This document shows positions 1 through 13,600 of a stretch of DNA of 64,000 nucleotides, in pieces. The notes under the pieces are model-generated. The model was not told the DNA's origin and made no database searches. It saw only the letters and a program-made list of their open reading frames with translations. Positions within the stretch are counted from its first letter, which is position 1. Every line of letters begins with the position of its first letter. The DNA is from Limnoperna fortunei (taxonomy: Eukaryota > Mollusca > Bivalvia > Mytilida > Modiolidae), in the NCBI GenBank assembly GCA_944474755.1, contig OX104124.1, positions 8,396,437 through 8,460,436 on the forward strand, given 5' to 3'. A program made the translations under genes and the position numbers.

Positions 1-329
1 AAATAATATTTTTGAAATCATCATATCAATGGAAGAGTACAGAGTTTTGTCAAGGATAATAGAAGTAACGTTCTAAATTTTATCCAATCGTATATGTCAG
101 TTCAAAATTTATATTACAATATTATTCGCTTGTGAAATAATTATTAGAGAAAAATGTCTCGAAAATGCATGCGTAAAAAATTATAAATAACATGTGATTA
201 CACAAATTATTTGTAGAAACAGTATGGTCGTAGGAAATATAGGAGGTAAGATAAATTATAGATAAAATTTAAACTTCATCAATTATTTGGTTATTTCTCA
301 CTTTGAAACTTTCAGCAACACTATATTAA

Positions 330-613
330 GTGACAGGTGTTAGAAGAATAGGTATGCATTGTGAAAATTACATTACAACACATATGATTTACAGTTTTCA
401 TTTACATCAGTGGAAAAATACAGAGTTTTGTCAATGATAATAGAAGTAACGGTGTAAATTTTATCCAATCGTATATGTCAGTTCAGTTTATATTACAATA
501 TTATGCGCTTGTGAAATAATCATTAGAGACAAATGTCTCAAAAAAAATGTGTAAAAAATTAAAAATAACACGTGAATACATAAATTATTGTACACTATAT
601 TACACTATATTAT
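330..613 (+). repeat. 284-bp shortened satellite monomer, copy 1
   Basis: A type-A monomer missing about 375 bp of its centre. CAGTTTTCATTTA joins directly to CATCAGTGGAAAAATACAG, whereas in full monomers these segments lie far apart. It sits immediately before the HOR marker monomer at 614. Confidence 0.85.
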
Positions 614-1910
614 GTGACAGGTGTTAGAAGAATAGGTATACATTGTGACAATGACATTACAACACATATGATTTACAGTTTTCATTTAGTGGATATAACA
701 TCTTTATTATTCATGCAACATATAACAGTAAAACCAAAGATATATTGTGGTATCAATCTCCTGCACGGTCTTGACCAAAACAATGACAAATTTGCTAAAC
801 TTTAATAAGACCACCCATCTAAAGAAACGTTCTGAAGAACGATATCAGTGGGTAATGTTGTGTTGTTTTATTAATATACTTATCGTTACTTTCTTTGCTT
901 GTACTTACAGGCTGAAAAAGAAACAAATTATATTTTTGAAATCATCACTTCAGTGGAAGAGCATAGAGTATTGCCAAGGATTATAACATTAACGTTGTAA
1001 AGTTTACGTAATCGTTTATGTAAATTCACAGTTTACAATCCAAAATTAGCGTTTGTGATATAATCATCTGCGAAAAATGCCTCTTTTTGACATGTGTAAA
1101 AAATTAAAATATGGAGCTATTACATAAATTGTTTGCACAAGCATACTGGTGGTAGGAAATATAGAAGGTAAGACTATGAATTATAGATAAAAATAAAACT
1201 TCATCAATTATTTGTTTGTGTCTGAATTCAAACTGTCCGCAACACTGTATTAAGTATCATGTGTTAGGAGAAGAGGTATGCATTGTGAAAATGTCCTTCT
1301 GGTATATATGATTTACAGTATTCATTTAGAAGATATAAAATCTTCGTTGTTCATGCAACATATAACAGTGCGACCAAAGATGTATTGTGTTATCAATCTC
1401 CTGCACGATCTTGGACAAGTCAACTTTGCTAACTTTGATAAGACCATCCCAACTAAAGAAACATTCTGCATAACTATCAGCAGTATGTTATGTTTAAGTG
1501 TAGATAACACTGGGTAATGTTTTGTTTTATTAATATACTTATCGTTACTTTATTGGCCTGTACTTACTTCTTAAAAAACAATCAAATAACATGTTTGAAA
1601 TCATCACATCAGTGGAAGAGTAGAGTTTTGTCAAGGATAATAGAAGTAACGTTGTAAAGTTTATCCAATCGTATATGTCAGATCAAAGTTTATATTACAA
1701 TATTATTCGCTTGTGAAATAATCATTAGAGAAAAATGTCTAGTAAAAGCATGCGTTAAAAATTATAAATAACATGTGATTACATAAATTATTTGTAGAAA
1801 CAGTATGGTCGTAGAAAATATAGGAGGTAAGATAAATTATGGATAAAATTTCAACTTTATCAATTATTTGTTTATTTCTTACTTTGAAACTTTCAGCAAC
1901 ACTGTATTAA

Positions 1911-2579
1911 GTGACAGGTGTTAGGAGAATAGGTATGCATTGTGAAAATGACATTACAACACATATCATTTACAGTTTTCATTTAGTGGATATAAAATCT
2001 TTATTATTCATGCAATATATAACAGTAAAACCAAAGATGTATTGTGGTATCACTCTCCTGCACGGTCTTGACCAAGGCAATGACAAATTTGCTAAACTTT
2101 GATAAGACCACCCATCTAAAGAAGCGTTCTGAATAACTATCAGCAGAATGTCATGTATAAGTGAAGATATCATTGGGTATTGTTGTGTTGTTTTATTAAT
2201 TTACTTATCGTTACTTTCCTGGCTTGTACTTACAGGCTGAAAAAGAAACAAATTGTATTCTTGAAATCATCACTTCAGTGGAAGAGCATAGAGTATTGCC
2301 AAGGATTATAACATTAACGTTGTAAAGTTTACGTAATCGTATATGGAAATTAAAAGTTTACAATCCAATAAAAGCTTTTTGGAAATAATCATCTGTGAAA
2401 AATGCCTCTTTTTGACATGTGTAAACAATTTAAAATATGGAGCGATTACATAAATTATTTGCACAATCTAAATGGTGGTAGGAAATATAGAAGGTAAGAA
2501 TATGAATTATAAATAAAAATAAAACTTCATCAATTATTTGCTTGTGTCTGAATTCAAACTGTTCGCAACACTTTATTAA
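1911..2579 (+). repeat. Representative type-A satellite monomer
   Basis: A 669-bp type-A monomer, given as a reference copy. In order it carries the landmark GTGACAGGTGTTAGGAGAAT, the GACATTACAACACAT block, a CTCCTGCACGGTCTTGACC block, and a pyrimidine-rich stretch ending CTTGTACTTACAG (AG at 2234-2235). It ends with the shared tail GAAATCATCACTTCAGTGG and a GAAGGTAAGA box (GT at 2494-2495). The CTTACAG and GGTAAGA boxes resemble vertebrate-style splice acceptor and donor sites. Confidence 0.85.
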
Positions 2580-3240
2580 GTAGCAGGTGTTGGGAGAAGA
2601 GGTATACATTGTGAAAATGTCCTTCTGGCATATATGATTTACAGTATTCATTTACCAGATATAAAATCTTCGTTATTCATGCAACATATAACAGTGCAAC
2701 CAAACATGTATTGTGTTATCAATCTCATGCACGATCTTGGACAATGTCAACTTTGCTAAACTTTGATAAGACCATCCCAACTAAAGAAACATTCTGCATA
2801 ACTATCAGCAGTATGTCAAGTTTAAGTGTAGATAACACTGGGTAATGTTTTGTTTTATTAATATACTTATCGTTACTTTATTGGCCTGTACTTACTTCTT
2901 AAAAAACAATCAAATAATATGTTTGAAATCATCACATCAGTGGCAGAGTACAGAGTTTTGTGAATTATAATAGAAGTAACGTTGTAAAGTTGATCCAATC
3001 GTATATGTCAGTTCAATGTTTATATTACAATATTATTCGCTTGTGAAATGATCATTAGAGAAAAATGTCTCGTAAAAGCATGCGTAAAAAATTATAAATA
3101 ACATGTGATTACATAAATTGTTTGTAGAAACAATATCGTCGCAGAAAATATAGGAGGTAAGATAAATTATGGATAAAATTTAAACTTCATCAATTATTTG
3201 TTTATTTCTTGCTTTGAAACTTTCAGCAACAATATTTTAA
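2580..3240 (+). repeat. Representative type-B satellite monomer
   Basis: A 661-bp type-B monomer, given as a reference copy. It opens GTAGCAGGTGTTGGGAGAAG and carries GTCCTTCTGGCATATATG in place of the type-A GACATTACAACACAT block. Its pyrimidine tract reads CCTGTACTTACTTCTTAAA, so the acceptor-like AG of type A is absent. It retains a GGAGGTAAGATAAATTATGG box near its end. Types A and B align along their whole length, so they descend from one ancestral monomer. Confidence 0.83.
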
Positions 3241-6200
3241 GTGACATGTGTTAGGAGAATAGGTATGCATTGTGACAATGACATTACAACACATATGATT
3301 TACAGTTTTCATTTAGTGGATATAACATCTTTATTATTCATGAAATATATAACAGTAAAACCAAAGATGTATTGTGGTATCAATCTCCTGCACAGTCTTG
3401 ACCAAAACAATGACAAATTTGCTAAACTTTGATAAGACCACCCATCTAAAGAAGCGTTCTGAATATAACTATCATCAGAATCATGTTTAAGTGAAGATAT
3501 CATTGGGTAATGTTGTGTTGTTTTATTAATTTACTTATCGTTACTTTCCTGGCTTGTACTTACAGGCTGAAAAAGAAACAAATGGTATTCTTGAAATCAT
3601 CACTTCAGTGGAAGAGCATAGAGTATTGCCAAGGATTATAACATTAACGTTGTAAAGTTTACGTAATAGTATATGTAAATTCACAGTTTACAATAGAATA
3701 TTAAGTTTGTGAAATAATCATCTGTGAAAAATTCGTCTTTTTGACATGTGTAAAAAATTAAAAATATGGAGCGATTACATAAATTATTTGCACAAGCTTA
3801 CTGGTGGTAGGAAATATAGAGGGTAAGACTATGAATTATAGATCAAAATAAAAATTCATCAATTATTTGTTTGTGTCTGAATTCAAACTGTCCGCAACAC
3901 TTTATTAAGTAGCAGGTGTTGGGAGAAGATGTATGCATTGTGAAAATGTCCTTCTGGCATATATGATTTACAGTATTCATTTAGCAGATATAAAATCTTC
4001 GTTTTTCATGCAACATATAACAGTGCCACCAAAGATGTATTGTGTTATCAATCTCCTGCACGATCTTGGACAAGTCAACTTTGCTAAACTTTGATAAGAC
4101 CATCCCAACTAAAGAAACATTCTGCATAACTATCAGCGGTATGTTATGTTTAAGTGTAGATAGCACTGGGTAATGTTTTGTTTTATTAATATACTTATCG
4201 TTACCTTATTGGCCTGTACTTACTTCATGAAAAACAATCAAATAATATGTTTGAAATCATCACATCAGTGGAAGAGTAGAGTTTTGTCAAGGATAATAGA
4301 AGTAACGTTGTAAAGTTTATCCAATCGTATATGTCAGTTCAATGTTTATGTTACAATATTATTCGCTTTTGAAATGATCATTAGTGAAAAATGTCTCGAA
4401 AAAGCATGCGTAAAAAATTATAAATAACATGTGATACATAAATTATTTGTAGAAACAGTATGGTCGTAGAAAATATAGGGGGTAAGATAAATTATGGATA
4501 AAATTTAAACTTCATCAATTATTTGTTTATTTCTTGCTTTGAAACTTTCAGCAACAATATTTTAAGTGACAGGTGTTAGGAGAATAGGTATGCATTGTGA
4601 CAATGACATTACAACACATATGATTTACAGTTTTCATTTAGTGGATATAACATCTTTATTATTCATGCAATATATAACAGTAAAACCAAAGATGTATTGT
4701 GGTATCAATCTCCTGCACAGTCTTGACCAAAACAATGACAAATTTGCTAAACTTTGATAAGACCACCCATCTAAAGAAGCGTTCTGAATATAACTATCAT
4801 CAGAATCATGTTTAAGTGAAGATATCATTAGGTAATGTTGTGTTGTTTTATTAATTTACTTATCGTTACTTTCCTGGCTTGTACTTACAGGCTGAAAAAG
4901 AAACAAATAATATTTTTGAAATCATCACTTCAGTTGAAGAGCATAGAGTATTGCCAACGATTATAACATTAACGTTGTAAAGTTTACGTAATCGTTTATG
5001 TAAATTCACAGTTTACAATCCAAAATTAGCGTTTGTGATATAATCATCTGTGAAAAATGCCTCTTTTTGACATGTGTAAAAAATTAAAATATGGAGCTAT
5101 TACATAAATTGTTTGCACAAGCATACTGGTGGTAGGAAATATAGAAGGTAAGACTATGAATTATAGATAAAAATAAAACTTCATCAATTATTTGTTTGTG
5201 TCTGAATTCAAACTGTCCGCAACACTTTATTAAGTATCATGTGTTAGGAGAAGAGGTATGCATTATGAAAATGTCCTTCTGGTATATATGATTTACAGTA
5301 TTCATTTAGCAGATATAAAATCTTCGTTGTTCATGCAACATATAGCAGTTCGACCAAAGATGTATTGTGTTATCAATCTCCTGCACGATCTTGGACAAGT
5401 CAACTTTGCTAAACTTTGATAAGACCATCCCAACTAAAGAAACATTCTGCATAACTGTCAGCAGTATGTTATGTTTAAGTGTAGATAACACTGGGTAATG
5501 TTTTGTTTTATTAATATACTTATCGTTACTTTATTGGCCTGTACTTACTTCTTAAAAAACAATCAAATAATATGTCTGAAATCATCACATCAGTGGAAGA
5601 GTACAGAGTATTGTGAAGGATAATAGAAGTAACGTTGTAAAGTTTATCCAATCGTATATGTCAGTTCAAAGTTTATATTACAATATTATTCGCTTGTGAA
5701 ATGATCATTAGTGAAAAATGTCTCGAAAAAGCATGCGTAAAAAATTATAAATAACATGTGATTACATAAATTATTTGTAGAAACAGTATGGTCGTAGAAA
5801 ATATAGGAGGTAAGATAAATTATGGATAAAATTTAAACTTCATCAATTATTTGTTTATTTCTTTGCTTTGAAACTTTCAGCAACAATATTTTAAGTGACA
5901 GGTGTTAGGAGAATATTTATGCATTGTGACAATGACATTACAACACATATGATTTACAGTTTTCATTTAGTGGATATAACATCTTTATTATTCATGCAAT
6001 ATATAACAGTAAAACCAAAGATGTATTGTGGTATCAATCTCCTGCACAGTCTTGGCCAAAACAATGACAAATTTGCTAAACTTTGATCAGACCACCCATC
6101 TAAAGAAGCGTTCTGAATATAACTATGATCAGAATCATGTTTAAGTGAAGATATCATTGGGTAATGTTGTGTTGTTTTATTAATTTACTTATCGTTACTT

Positions 6201-7894
6201 TCCTGTCTTGTACTTACAGGCTGAAAAAGAAACAAATAGTATTCTTGAAATCATCACTTCAGTGGAAGAGCATAGAGTATTGCCAAGGATTATAACATTA
6301 ACGTTGTAAAGTTTACGTAATAGTATATGTAAATTCACAGTTTACAATACAATATTAAGTTTATGAAATAATCATCTGTGAAAAATTCGTCTTTTTGACA
6401 TGTGTAAAAAATTACAAATATGGAGCGATTACATAAATTATTTGCACAAGCTTACTGGTGGTAGGAAATATAGAGGGTAAGACTATGAATTATAGATCAA
6501 AATAAAAATTCATCAATTATTTGTTTGTGTCTGAATTCAAACTGTCCGCAACACTTTATTAAGTAGCAGGTGTTGGTAGAAGATGTATGCATTGTGAAAA
6601 TGTCCTTCTGGCATATATGATTTACAGTATTCATTTACCAGATATAAAATCTTCGTTATTCATGCAACATATAACAGTGCAACCAAACATGTATTTTGTT
6701 ATCAATCTCCTGCACGGTCTTGGGCAATGTCAACTTTGCTAACTTTGTTAAGACCATCCCAACTAAAGAAACATTCTGCATAACTATCAGCAGTATGTCA
6801 TTTTTAAGTGTAGATAACACTGGGTAATGTTGTGTTATTTTATTAATATACTTATCGTTACTTTCTTGGCTTGTACTTACTATCTGAAAAACAAACAATA
6901 ATATGTTTGAAATCATCACATCAGTGGAAGAGTACAGAGTTTTCTCAATGATAATAGAAGTAACGCTGTACAGTTTATACAATCGTATATGTCAGTTCAA
7001 AGTTTATATTACAATATTATGCGCTTGTGAAAATAATCATTAGAGAAAAATGTCTCAAAAAAGCATGTGTAAAAAATTATAAATAACATGTGAATACATA
7101 AATTATTTGTACAAACAGTATGGTCATAGGAAATGTAGAAGGTAAGATTATAAATTATAGATAAAATCTAAACTTCATCAATTATTTGTTTATTTCTTAC
7201 TTTGAAACTTTCAGCAACACTGTATTAAGTGACAGGTGTTAGGAGATTAGATATGCATTGTGAAAATGACATTACAACACATATGATTTACAGTTTTCAT
7301 TTAGTGGATATAACATATCTATTATTCATGCAACATATAACAGTAAAACCAAAGATGTAATGTGGTATCAATCTCCTGCACGGACTTGGGCAATGACAAA
7401 TTTGTTAAACTTTGATAAGAAAACCCCATCTAAAGAAACGTTCTGAATAACTATCATCAGAATGTCATGTTTAAGTGAAGACATCATTGGGTAATGTTGT
7501 GTTGTTTTATTATTATACTTATCGTTACTTTCTTGGCTTGTACTTACAGTCTGAATAAGAAAGAAATAAGATGTTTTAAGTCATCACATCAGATGAAGGA
7601 TATAAAGTATTGCGTATGATAATAGAAGTAACATTGCAAAGTTTATGTAACTCGTATATGTCAATTCAAAGTTTAAAATACAATATTAGCGTTTGTGAAA
7701 TAATCCTCTGTGAAAAATGCATCTTTTTGACATGTGTAAAAAATTAAAAATATAGAGCGATTACATAAATTATTTGCATAAGCTTACTGGTGGTTGGAAA
7801 TATAGAAGGTAAGACTATGAATTATAGATCAAAATAAAACTTCATCAATTATTTGTTTGTGTCTGAATTCAAACTGTCCGAAACACTTTATTAA

Positions 7895-8193
7895 GTAGCA
7901 GGTGTTGGGAGAAGAGGTATGCATCGTGAAAATGACATTACAACACATATGATTCACAGTGTACGTACATGTAATCGTACATGTAAATTAACAGTTTACA
8001 ATACAATATTAGCGTTTGTGAAATAATCATCTGTGAAAAATGCATCTTTTTGACATGTGTAAAAAATTAAAAATATGGAGCGATTACATAAATTATTTGC
8101 ATAAGCTTACTGGTGGAGGAAATATAGAATGTAAGACTATGAATTCTAGATTGTTTGTGTCTGAATTCAAACTGTTAGCAACACTTTATTAAG
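7895..8193 (+). repeat. Chimeric 299-bp satellite monomer
   Basis: It starts as type B (GTAGCAGGTGTTGGGAGAAG) and switches after GCATCGTGAAAATG to the type-A block GACATTACAACACAT. It then jumps at CACAGTGTACGTACATG to the distal part of a monomer and loses another segment at GAATTCTAGATTGTTTG (about 8150). Gene conversion plus deletion explains the structure. Confidence 0.75.
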
Positions 8194-10351
8194 TAGCAGG
8201 TGTTGGGAGAAGAGGTATACATTGTGAAAATGTCCTTCTGGCATATATGATTTACAGTATACATTTAGCAGATATAAAATCTTCGTTGTTCATGCAACAT
8301 ATAACAATGCAACCAAACATGTATTGTGTTATCAATCTCCTGCACGATCTTGGACAATGTCAACTTTGTTAAACTTTGATAAGTCCACCCCAACAAAAGA
8401 AACATTCTGCATAACTATCAGCAGTTTGTCATGTATAAGTGTAGATAACACTGGGTAATGTTTTGTTATTTTATTAATATACGTATCGTTACTTTATTGG
8501 CTTGTACTTACTTCATGAGAAACAAACAAATAATATGTTTGAAATCTTAACATCAGTGGAAAAATACAGAGTTTTGTCAAGGATAATAGAAGTAACGTTG
8601 TAAATTTTATCCAGTTTGTATATGTCAGTTATGTTTATATTACAATATTATGCGCTTGTGAAATAATCATTAGAGAAAAATGTCTCAAAAAAACTTGTGT
8701 AAAAAATTATAAATAACATGTGATTACATAAATTATTTGTACAAACAGTATGGTCGTAGGAAATATAGAAGGTAAGATTATAAATTATAGATAAAATTTA
8801 AACTTCATCAATTATTTGTTTATTTCTTACTTTGAAACTTTCAGCAACACTATATCAAGTGACAGGTGTTAGGAGAATAGGTATTCATTGTGAAGATGAC
8901 ATTACAATACATATGATTTGCAGTTTTCATTTAGTGGATATAACATCTTCATTATTCATGCAACATATAACAGTAAAACCAAAGATGTATTGTGGTATCA
9001 ATCTCCTGCACGGTCTTGACCAAGACAATGCCAAATTGCTAAACTTTGATAAGACCACCCATTTAAAGAAACGCGCTGAATAACTATCAGCAGAATGTCA
9101 TGTTAAAGTAAAGATATCATTGGGTAATGTTCTGCTGTTTTATTAATATACTTATCGTTACTTTCTTGGCTAGTACTTACGAACTGAAAAAGAAACAAAT
9201 AGTATTTTTCAAATCATCACTTCAGTGGAAGAGCATAGAGTGTTGCCAAGGATTATAACATTAACGTTGTAAAGTTTACATAATCGTATATGTAAATTCA
9301 CAGTTTACTATACAATATTAGCGTTTGTGAAATAATCATCTGTGAAAAATGCATCTTTTTGACATTTGTAAACAAATCTTAACATCAGTGGAAGAGTAAA
9401 GAGTTTTGTGAAGAATAATAGAAGTAACGTTGTAAATTTTATCCAATCGTATATGTTAGTTCAATTTATATTACAATATTATAGGCTGGTGAAATAATCA
9501 TTAGAGAAAAATGTCTAAAAAAAGCATGTGTAAACAATTATAAATAACATGTGAATACATGAATTACTTTTACAAACAGTATCGTCGTAGGAAATATAGA
9601 AGGTAAGATTATAAATTATTGATAAAATTTAAACTTCATCAATTATTGTTTATTTCTCACTTTGAAACTTTCAGCAACACTGTATTAAGTGACAGGTGTT
9701 AGGAGAATAGATATGCATTGTGAAAATGACATTACAACACATATGATTTACAGTTTCCATTTAGTGGATATAACATCTTTATTATTCAAGCAACATATAA
9801 CAGTAAAACCAAAGATGTATGGTGGTATCAATCTCCTGCAAGGTCCTGTGGAATGACAAATTTATTAAAACTTGATAAAACCACTCCATCTAAAGAAACG
9901 TTCTGAATAACTATCAGCAGAATGTCATGTTTAAGTGAAGATATCATCGGGTAATGTTGTGTGTTTTATTAATATACTAACGTTATGTTCTTGTCTTGTT
10001 CTTACAGACTGAAAAAGAAACAAATAATATTTTTTGAAATCATAATATCAGTGGAAGAGTACAGAGTTTTGTCAAGGATAATAGAAGTAACGTTGTAAAT
10101 TTTATCCAATCGTATATGTCAGTTCAAAATTTATATTACAATATTATTCGCTTGTGAAATAATTATTAGAGAAAAATGTCTCGAAAATGCATGCGTAAAA
10201 AATTATACATAACATGTGATTACACAAATTATTTGTAGAAACAGTATGGTCGTAGGAAATATAGGAGGTAAGATAAATTATAGATAAAATTTAAACTTCA
10301 TCAATTATTTGGTTATTTCTCACTTTGAAACTTTCAGCAACACTATATTAA

Positions 10352-10636
10352 GTGACAGGTGTTAGAAGAATAGGTATGCATTGTGAAAATTACATTACAA
10401 CACATATGATTTACAGTTTTCATTTACATCAGTGGAAAAATACAGAGTTTTGTCAATGATAATAGAAGTAACGGTGTAAATTTTATCCAATCGTATATGT
10501 CAGTTCAGTTTATATTACAATATTATGCGCTTGTGAAATAATCATTAGAGACAAATGTCTCAAAAAAATGTGTAAAAAATTAAAAATATCATGTGAATAC
10601 ATAAATTATTGTACACTATATTACACTATATTATGT
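10352..10636 (+). repeat. 284/285-bp shortened satellite monomer, copy 2
   Basis: It has the same internal deletion junction (CATTTACATCAGTGGAAAAA) as the copy at 330-613. It again lies directly before a marker monomer, at 10637. Confidence 0.85.
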
Positions 10637-13600
10637 GACAGGTGTAAGAAGAATAGGTATACATTGTGACAATGACATTACAACACATATGCTTTACAGT
10701 TTTCATTTAGTGGATATAACATCTTTATTATTCATGCAACACATAACAGTAAAACCAAAGATATATTGTGGTATCAATCTCCTGCACGGTCTTGACCAAA
10801 AACATTAAACAAATTTGCTAAACTTTAATAAGACCACCCATCTAAAGAAACGTTCTGAAGAACGATATCAGTGGGTAATGTTGTGTTGTTTTATTAATAT
10901 ACTTATCGTTACTTTCTTTGCTTGTACTTACAGGCTGAAAAAGAAACAAATAATATTTTTGAAATCATCACTTCAGTGGAAGAGCATAGAGTATTGCCAA
11001 GGATTATAACATTAACGTTGTAAAGTTTACGTAATCGTTTATGTAAATTCACAGTTTACAATCCAAAATTAGCGTTTGTGATATAATCATCTGTGAAAAA
11101 TGCCTCTTTTTGACATGTGTAAAAAATTAAAATATGGAGCTATTACATAAATTGTTTGCACAAGCATACTGGTGGTAGGAAATATAGAAGGTAAGACTAT
11201 GAATTATAGATAAAAATAAAACTTCATCAATTATTTGTTTGCGTCTGAATTCAAACTGTCCGCAACACTTTATTAAGTATCATGTGTTAGGAGATGAGGT
11301 ATGCATTGTGAAAATGTCCTTCTGGTATATATGATTTACAGTATTCATTAAGAAGATATAAAATTTTCGTTGTTCATGCAACATATAACAGTGCGACCAA
11401 AGATGTATTGTGTTATCAATCTCCTGCACGATCTTGGACAATGTCAACTTTGCTAAACTTTGATAAGACCATCCCAACTAAAGAAACATTCTGCATAACT
11501 ATCAGCAGTATGTCAAGTTTAAGTGTAGATAACACTGGGTAATGTTTTGTTTTATTAATATACTTATCGTTACTTTATTGGCCTGTACTTACTTCTTAAA
11601 AAACAATCAAATAATATGTTTGAAATCATCACATCAGTGGAAGAGTACAGAGTTTTGTGAAGGATAATAGAAGTAACGTTGTAAAGATTATCCAATCGTA
11701 TATGTCAGTTCAATGTTTATATTACAATATTATTCGCTTGTGAAATGATCATTAGAGAAAAATGTCTCGTAAAAGCATGCGTAAAAAATTATAAATAACA
11801 TGTGATTACATAAATTATTTGTAGAAACAGTATGGTCGAAGAAAATATAGGAGGTAAGATAAATTATGGATAAAATTTAAACTTCATCAATTATTTGTTT
11901 ATTTCTTGCTTTGAAACCTTCAGCAACAATATTTTAAGTGACATGTGTTAGGAGAATAGGTATGCATTGTGACAATGACATTACAACACATATGATTTAC
12001 AGTTTTCATTTAGTGGATATAACATCTTTATTATTCATGCAATATATAACAGTAAAACCAAAGATGTATTGTGGTATCAATCTCCTGCACAGTCTTGACC
12101 GAAACAATGACAAATTTGCTAAACTTTGATAAGACAACCCATCTAAAGAAGCGTTCTGAATATAACTATCATCAGAATCATGTTTAAGTGAAGATATCAT
12201 TGGGTAATGTTGTGTTGTTTTATTAATTTACTTATCGTTACTTTCCTGGCTTGTACTTACAGGCTGAAAAAGAAACAAATAGTATTCTTGAAATCATCAC
12301 TTCAGTGGAAGAGCATAGAGTATTGCCAAGGATTATAACATTAACGTTGTAAAGTTTACGTAATAGTATATGTAAATTCACAGTTTACAATTGAATATTA
12401 AGTTTGTGAAATAATCATCTGTGAAAAATTCGTCTTTTTGACATGTGTAAAAAATTAAAAATATGGAGCGATTACATAAATTATTTGCACAAGCTTACTG
12501 GTGGTAGGAAATATAGAGGGTAAGACTATGAATTATAGATCAAAATAAAAATTCATCAATTATTTGTTTGTGTCTGAATTCAAACTGTCCGCAACACTTT
12601 ATTAAGTAGCAGGTGTTGGGAGAAGATGTATGCATTGTGAAAATGTCCTTCTGGCATATATGATTTACAGTATTCATTTAGCAGATATAAAATCTTCGTT
12701 TTTCATGCAACATATAACAGTGCCACCAAAGATGTATTGTGTTATCAATCTCCTGCACGATCTTGGACAAGTCAACTTTGCTAAACTTTGATAAGACCAT
12801 CCCAACTAAAGAAACATTCTGCATAACTATCAGCAGTATGTTATGTTTAAGTGTAGATAGCACTGGGTAATGTTTTGTTTTATTAATATACTTATCGTTA
12901 CTTTATTGGCCTGTACTTACTTCATGAAAAACAATCAAATAATATGTTTGAAATCATCACATCAGTGGAAGAGTAGAGTTTTGTCAAGGATAATAGAAGT
13001 AACGTTGTAAAGTTTATCCAATCGTATATGTCAGTTCAATGTTTATGTTACAATATTATTCGCTTTTGAAATGATCATTAGTGAAAAATGTCTCGTAAAA
13101 GCATGCGTAAAAAATTATAAATAACATGTGATTACATAAATTATTTGTAGAAACAGTATGGTCGTAGAAAATATAGGGGGTAAGATAAATTATGGATAAA
13201 ATTTAAACTTCATCAATTATTTGTTTATTTCTTGCTTTGAAACTTTCAGCAACAATATATTAAGTGACAGGTGTTAGGAGAATAGGTATGCATTGTGACA
13301 ATGACATTACAACACATATGATTTACAGTTTTCATTTAGTGGATATAACATCTTTATTATTCATGCAATATATAACAGTAAAACCAAAGATGTATTGTGG
13401 TATCAATCTCCTGCACAGTCTTGACCAAAACAATGACAAATTTGCTAAACTTTGATAAGACCACCCATCTAAAGAAGCGTTCTGAATATAACTATCATCT
13501 GAATCATGTTTAAGTGAAGATATCATTGGGTAATGTTGTGTTGTCTTATTAATTTACTTATCGTTACTTTCCTGGCTAGTACTTACAGGCTGAAAAAGAA

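Larger units (their letters stand above)
614..10636 (+). repeat. Satellite HOR unit 1 (10.02 kb)
   Basis: This unit runs from the marker type-A monomer at 614 (TATTATGTGACAGG followed by AGAAGAATAGGTATACATTG) to the next copy of the same marker at 10637. A-type landmarks lie at 614, 1911, 3241, 4566, 5895, 7229, 8859, 9689 and 10352. It contains a chimeric 299-bp monomer (7895-8193) that I do not see in units 2 or 3. Its later half (about 6650-9000) shares diagnostic variants with the final array segment at 32110-34300. One example is a long minus-strand open frame ending at the GTCATTTTTAAGTGTAG variant near 6800. Confidence 0.85.
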
